Of a stretch of 10,369 bases of DNA, positions 6,498 to 10,369 are shown piece after piece; position 1 is the stretch's first letter; every line of letters begins with the position of its first letter. The DNA lies in assembly GCA_041569895.1 (NCBI GenBank), contig JBFFXF010000263.1:1-10369 (forward strand). Direction: 5' to 3'. The position numbers were made by a program, and so were the translations under genes. The notes under the pieces are model-generated. The model saw only the letters and a list, made by a program, of their open reading frames with translations. It did no database searches and had not been told where the DNA came from. The stretch is from JBFFXF01 sp041569895. GTDB taxonomy: Bacteria; Planctomycetota; UBA8108; JACQVS01.

Positions 6498-9400
6498 ATG
6501 AAGCACTTACGTCTCCTGCTCGCGGTGGCTCTGGCGTCTCTCCCCGTCCGCGCGGCCGGACAGGACCTGGTGATCAGCGAGCTGATGGCGACGAGCTCCG
6601 GCGCCTACCGCGACGACGACGGAGATGTCTCCGACTGGTTCGAGATCTACAACGCGAGCGCTTCGCCGATCGACCTCGACGGCCACTTCGTCACCGACGA
6701 GCTCCGCGTGCCGACCAAGTGGCGCCTGCCGGCGGTGACGCTCGACGCCGGACGATTCCTGCTGGTCTGGGCCTCCGGCAAGAACCGCGTCGATCCGGAC
6801 GCGGCCCTGCACGCGAACTTCAGGCTCGATCGACTGGGAGAGTACCTCGCCCTCGTCGCTCCCGATGGCGTGACGACCCTGCACGAGTTCTTTCCGGCGT
6901 ACCCGGCGCAGGTCGAGGGGTTCTCCTACGGCCTGCCGCAGAACGCCTCGTCGGAGACGCTGATTCGCGAGGGCGCGCCGGCTCGGGCGATGGTGCCGTC
7001 GAACGGCGCCCTCGGTTTCGCCTGGACGCAGCGCGGCTTCGACGACTCCGGGTGGAAGTCCGGCGCCACCGGCGTCGGCTACGACCGCAACACGGACTAC
7101 CGGCCTCTGATCCGGCTGGACGTCAGCGCCGAGATGGAGAACGTCCGCACGAGCTGCTTCGTCCGCGTCGGGTTCACGCTCTCCGACGCGCAGTCGGTCA
7201 GCCGCCTCGTCCTCCGGATGAAGTACGACGACGGGTTCATCGCCTCCATCAACGGCGAGCGCGTGGCGGACAGGAACGCCCCCGCGACCGCGAGCTGGGA
7301 CGCGTCGGCCACCGGGCTGCACGACGACAGCGCCGCACTGGTGTTCGAGGAGATCGACATCTCACAGCACGTGCGCGCCCTGCGCGACGGCCAGAACGTC
7401 CTCGCCATCCACGGCCTGAACGACAACATCGGCAGCTCGGACTTCCTGCTGGTTCCGGAGCTCCTGGCCGTCAGGGCCGGCGAGCTGCAGCCGGACGCGG
7501 TGGAGTTCTTCTCGACGCCGACGCCGGGCGGCGTCAACGTCCCCGGCTTTCCCGGCGTCGCCGATCGGCCCGTCCTGTCGCGGGCGAGCGGCGTATTCGG
7601 GAGCACCTTCGCGCTCGGCATGTCGATACCCACGCCCGGACAGCAGGTGCGCTACACGACGGACGGCTCGGAGCCGACGACGTCGTCGCCGCTCTACACC
7701 GGCCCGATCTCCATCAACCGCACGATGATGGTTCGCGCCAGGGGCTTCGCGGCGGGGTTCGCGCCGAGCGCCGTGGTGACGGCATCGTTCGTGAGGATCG
7801 CCAGCAACCTGCTGACGCGGAGCTCGAACCTGCCGCTGATGGTCATCGACACGTTCGGCGCCGGGATCGGCCAGGACCCCTGGGTGCCATCGCTGACCGC
7901 CGTGGTCGACGTCGACGACGCCACCAGACGCAGCCGCCTCGACGGTCCGTACGACTTCGTCGGCAGCACCGCGATCAAGACCCGCGGCTCGAGCTCGCTC
8001 GGCTTCCCGAAGAAGAACTACGCCCTCGAGGTGCGGGACGGGCGCGGTCAGGACCGCGACGTCTCGATCCTCGACATGCCCTCGGAGTCGGACTGGATCC
8101 TGCACGGGCCGTACTCCGACAAGTCGCTGATGCGCAACCACCTCTCCTACCTCTGGAGCAACTGGATCGGCCGCTACGCGGTGCGCACTGAATTCGTCGA
8201 GCTCTATCTCAATACCGGCGGCGGCGACGTCTCGACGAGCGACTACCTGGGCGTCTACGTATTCATGGAGAAGATCAAGCGCGATCCCGATCGCGTCGAC
8301 ATCGAGCGCCTGACGGCGTCGGCGCGCTCCGAGCCGCAGATCAGCGGCGGGTACATCCTCAAGAAGGACCGACCCGATCCCGGCGACACCGGATTCCGCA
8401 CGTCGCGCGGCACGGAGCTGCGTTACGTGTACCCGAAGGAGGACGAGATCACGCCGGCCCAGGCGGCGTGGATCCGCGGCTACCTCGACGACTTCGAGGC
8501 CGCGCTCTGGGGCTCCCGTTTCAAGGACCCGGACGTGGGCTACGCGCGGTACATCGATGTCGGCTCGTTCATCGACCACCACATCCTCGTCGAGCTCACC
8601 AAGAACATCGATGGCTACCGCCTGAGCACGTTCATGTTCAAGGACCGTGACGGCAAGCTGAACATGGGCCCGATCTGGGACTACAACCTCTCGCTGCGCA
8701 ACGCCAACTACCTGGAGGGCTGGCTGTCGCGCGGCTGGTATTACCCGCTGCTGAGCTCGAGCGACTATCCCTGGTACCCCCGACTCTTCCAGGACGAGGA
8801 CTTCGCGCAGGCGTATCAGGATCGGTGGGCCCAGCTCCGGGCGCGGGAGCTCCTGACACCGGTGCTGATGGCGAGCATCGACGATGCCACCGCGCTGCTC
8901 CGGGAATCGGCGGCGCGGAACTTCTCGCGCTGGAACATCCTCGGCACGTACGTCTGGCCGAACCCCAATCCGCTCGCGACGACCTTCGAGCAGGAGGTCA
9001 ATCTGATGAAGAGCTGGCTCGACGACCGCCTGCGGTGGTGGGACGGCCTCTACCGGAGCCCGCCGCGCTTCAGCCACCCGGGCGGACCGATCGAGCCGGG
9101 CTTCGGGCTGACGATGACGTCGACGTCCGGATCGATCTATTACACGGTCGACGGCTCCGATCCGCGCCTGCCCGGCGGCGCCATCTCGCCCCGAGCGACG
9201 CGGTACTCCGCGGCCGTCACGTTGACCGAGAACACCCGCGTCATCGCGCGCTCCCACGCGTCGCGAACGCAGTGGAGCGCGCCGACCGCGGCGACCTTCG
9301 TGACGCGCACGCCGCCGCTGGTGATCACCGAGCTGATGTACCATCCCGCGGACGATCCCGACGCTGCGGACGGCCTCGATCCGGATGATCTCGAGTTCAT

Positions 9401-10115
9401 CGAGCTCTCGAACGTCGGCGGGGAGACCATGGAGCTCGCCGGCTTCCGCCTGATCGACGGCGTCGAGTTCGACTTCGACGAGAGCAGCGTCGAGCGGCTG
9501 GCGCCGGGCGATCACGTCGTCGTGGTCTCCGACCTGGCGGCGTTCAGCGCGCGGTACGATACCCGCGGGATCAAGATCGCGGGTGAGTACCGCGGACGCC
9601 TCGAGAACCGCATCGGCGAGATCATCGAGCTCGTCGGCCCGCTCGAGGAGCCGATCCTGCGCTTCGCCTACGACGAGACGTGGTACCCGGAGACCGACGG
9701 CGGCGGTCGCTCGCTGGTCATTGTCGACCCGCTCGGGCCGCTCGACTCGTGGGGCGAGCGGTCGAGCTGGCGACCCGGCGACGTCGACGGTGGCACGCCG
9801 GGCATCGCGGATTCCGACGTCGTCGCCGGCGGGTGGCAGCGTCCGGGCGACTCGAACGGAGACGGTCTCACGGACATCTCCGACGCGGTGTCGATCCTCA
9901 GGCGACTCTTCGTCGATCCGTCGATGCCGCTTCCGTGCGAAGGCGCCATCGACGAGGGCGGCAACCTCCACGTCCTCGACATCAACGACGACGCGCGCGT
10001 CGACGTCTCCGACGCCATCACGCTCCTCGAATACCTCTTCAAGGACCGCAGCGCGCCCACGCGCGGCGAGGAGTGCCGCCGCCTCGAGGGCTGCCGCGAC
10101 AGCTGCGTGCCGTGA
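6498..10115 (+). CDS. Secreted CotH-kinase/lamin-tail/dockerin protein
   Basis: A 1,205-residue exported protein. Order: signal peptide (MKHLRLLLAVALASLPVRAA, cleavage near 20-22); lamin-tail domain (about 23-145, DLVISELMA...DWFEIYN); a beta-sandwich of galactose-binding type (about 165-325); a chitobiase C-terminal-like module (about 360-433, YTTDGSEPTTSSPLY); a CotH kinase-like domain (about 440-850); a second chitobiase-like module (about 855-937, YYTVDGSDPR); a second lamin-tail domain (about 939-1100, LVITELMYHP); and a type I dockerin-like domain (1116-1182) with two Ca loops, DSNGDGLTDISD and DINDDARVDVSD. CotH landmarks are GVYVFMEKIKRD (585-596), GGYILKKD (617-624), NIDGYRLS (703-710) and GPIWDYNLSL (724-733), where Asp728 matches the family's metal-binding Asp. 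CotH of Bacillus phosphorylates spore-coat proteins; here a substrate is unknown and activity is inferred. The Cys-rich tail (EECRRLEGCRDSC) follows the dockerin. The start is supported by the signal peptide and GAGAGG. It ends in TGA, used as a true stop. Confidence 0.93.
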   Translation: MKHLRLLLAVALASLPVRAAGQDLVISELMATSSGAYRDDDGDVSDWFEIYNASASPIDLDGHFVTDELRVPTKWRLPAVTLDAGRFLLVWASGKNRVDPDAALHANFRLDRLGEYLALVAPDGVTTLHEFFPAYPAQVEGFSYGLPQNASSETLIREGAPARAMVPSNGALGFAWTQRGFDDSGWKSGATGVGYDRNTDYRPLIRLDVSAEMENVRTSCFVRVGFTLSDAQSVSRLVLRMKYDDGFIASINGERVADRNAPATASWDASATGLHDDSAALVFEEIDISQHVRALRDGQNVLAIHGLNDNIGSSDFLLVPELLAVRAGELQPDAVEFFSTPTPGGVNVPGFPGVADRPVLSRASGVFGSTFALGMSIPTPGQQVRYTTDGSEPTTSSPLYTGPISINRTMMVRARGFAAGFAPSAVVTASFVRIASNLLTRSSNLPLMVIDTFGAGIGQDPWVPSLTAVVDVDDATRRSRLDGPYDFVGSTAIKTRGSSSLGFPKKNYALEVRDGRGQDRDVSILDMPSESDWILHGPYSDKSLMRNHLSYLWSNWIGRYAVRTEFVELYLNTGGGDVSTSDYLGVYVFMEKIKRDPDRVDIERLTASARSEPQISGGYILKKDRPDPGDTGFRTSRGTELRYVYPKEDEITPAQAAWIRGYLDDFEAALWGSRFKDPDVGYARYIDVGSFIDHHILVELTKNIDGYRLSTFMFKDRDGKLNMGPIWDYNLSLRNANYLEGWLSRGWYYPLLSSSDYPWYPRLFQDEDFAQAYQDRWAQLRARELLTPVLMASIDDATALLRESAARNFSRWNILGTYVWPNPNPLATTFEQEVNLMKSWLDDRLRWWDGLYRSPPRFSHPGGPIEPGFGLTMTSTSGSIYYTVDGSDPRLPGGAISPRATRYSAAVTLTENTRVIARSHASRTQWSAPTAATFVTRTPPLVITELMYHPADDPDAADGLDPDDLEFIELSNVGGETMELAGFRLIDGVEFDFDESSVERLAPGDHVVVVSDLAAFSARYDTRGIKIAGEYRGRLENRIGEIIELVGPLEEPILRFAYDETWYPETDGGGRSLVIVDPLGPLDSWGERSSWRPGDVDGGTPGIADSDVVAGGWQRPGDSNGDGLTDISDAVSILRRLFVDPSMPLPCEGAIDEGGNLHVLDINDDARVDVSDAITLLEYLFKDRSAPTRGEECRRLEGCRDSCVP

Positions 10116-10204
10116 GGGGTTCCTCTCGCCGCCGGGGTCTCCCTGTCACGTTCAGACGACCCGCGCGGGTCGGGCCAGACACCAGCGTGTCTTCGACGAT
10201 CTGG
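10116..10204. other. Short intergenic stretch with two perfect stem-loops
   Basis: No gene is visible here. CGACCCGCGCGGGTCG at 10157-10172 is a perfect 16-bp palindrome. AGACAC (10177-10182) and GTGTCT (10187-10192) form a 6-bp stem with loop CAGC. No T-tract follows either, but their position after the CotH-domain gene suggests a role in 3'-end formation or mRNA stability. Confidence 0.45.
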
Positions 10205-10369
10205 TCGGAATCGGAATCGGTATTATCGGTATCGGAGTCGGTATCGGTATCGGTATCGGAATTATCGGAATCGGAATCGGTGTCGGAATCGGAGTCGGAG
10301 TCGGTATCGGTCATCGGAATCGGAGTCGGAGTCGGCCATCGGTATCGGAATCGGCCATCGGTATCGGAA
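10205..10369. repeat. Degenerate TCGGWR hexamer array, running off the window edge
   Basis: The last 165 bases parse completely into 26 units beginning TCGG. Twenty-three are 6 bp and all fit TCGGWR (TCGGAA, TCGGTA, TCGGAG, TCGGTG). Three are 7-bp TCGGYCA units (10307-10313, 10332-10338, 10351-10357). Two TTA insertions occur at 10223-10225 and 10262-10264. The final 38 bases are an exact tandem pair of a 19-bp block (10332-10350 and 10351-10369). No unit departs from the TCGG core. The array is intergenic, and its right end is not in the window. One minus-strand frame gives a Ser/Thr-Asp repeat peptide, but the 7-bp units shift the frame, so coding is unlikely. Confidence 0.9.

Noticed and set aside
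7362..9971. 869-codon minus-strand open frame opposite the CotH-domain gene, and a 416-codon one at 3046-4296
   Set aside because: Both are GC-driven shadows. Their composition is dominated by Arg, Val, Ala, Glu and Asp without domain pattern, while the plus strand carries clear protein families.
10039..10314. Minus-strand Ser/Thr-Asp repeat protein
   Set aside because: The peptide is just the translation of the hexamer array followed by Arg/Pro/Gly-rich sequence antisense to the dockerin end. The 7-bp units shift frame further upstream and no RBS or export signal is present.
10205..10369. CRISPR array
   Set aside because: Units are 6-7 bp with no unique spacers, so it is a low-complexity repeat.

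Overview
The window is about 10.4 kb of high-GC bacterial DNA. It carries the end of a housekeeping operon (rho, then a YceH-family gene), a convergent gene for an exported TPR-like protein, and two very large genes for exported multidomain proteins. A degenerate TCGGWR hexamer array runs off the right edge. The domain mix (FG-GAP/VCBS plus ASPIC/UnbV plus TPR; CotH-kinase plus lamin-tail plus dockerin with a Cys-rich tail) and the hexamer array resemble Planctomycetota or a neighbouring high-GC lineage. That placement is inference from protein style, not from a marker gene.

Layout: 1-526 is the 3' part of rho. 528-1283 (GTG start) is a DUF480/YceH protein one base after rho. A hairpin at 1285-1310 separates it from the minus-strand gene 2247-1309, an exported TPR-like protein of unknown role. 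A divergent intergenic region (2248-2382) holds a 12-bp palindrome, an overlapping -10-like pair and a 7-bp hairpin. 2383-6363 is one long reading frame for a roughly 1,326-residue exported protein: a seven-blade FG-GAP/VCBS propeller, ASPIC/UnbV domain, thioredoxin-like domain with CPLC, and TPRs. It is interrupted by one in-frame TGA (4264-4266). Two hairpins with T-rich tails follow. 6498-10115 is a 1,205-residue secreted CotH-kinase/lamin-tail/dockerin protein. 10116-10369 is non-coding, with two perfect stem-loops and the array.

The main discovery candidate is the in-frame TGA at 4264-4266. The frame stays open on both sides, protein similarity runs straight through it (blade 6 before, blade 7 and ASPIC/UnbV after), and TGA is the normal stop of two other genes here. 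Eleven bases after it begins a perfect 6-bp stem, GCGACA/TGTCGC, with loop GGTCG. The loop GGT lies 18-20 nt past the TGA. Geometry and loop match what is known of bacterial SECIS elements (E. coli fdhF has a CAGGUCUG apex at nearly the same distance). The leading reading is a selenocysteine codon in a protein class I do not know as a selenoprotein. A nonsense mutation or a sequencing error is the alternative. No selenocysteine machinery is visible in the window, so this needs the rest of the genome and homologues.
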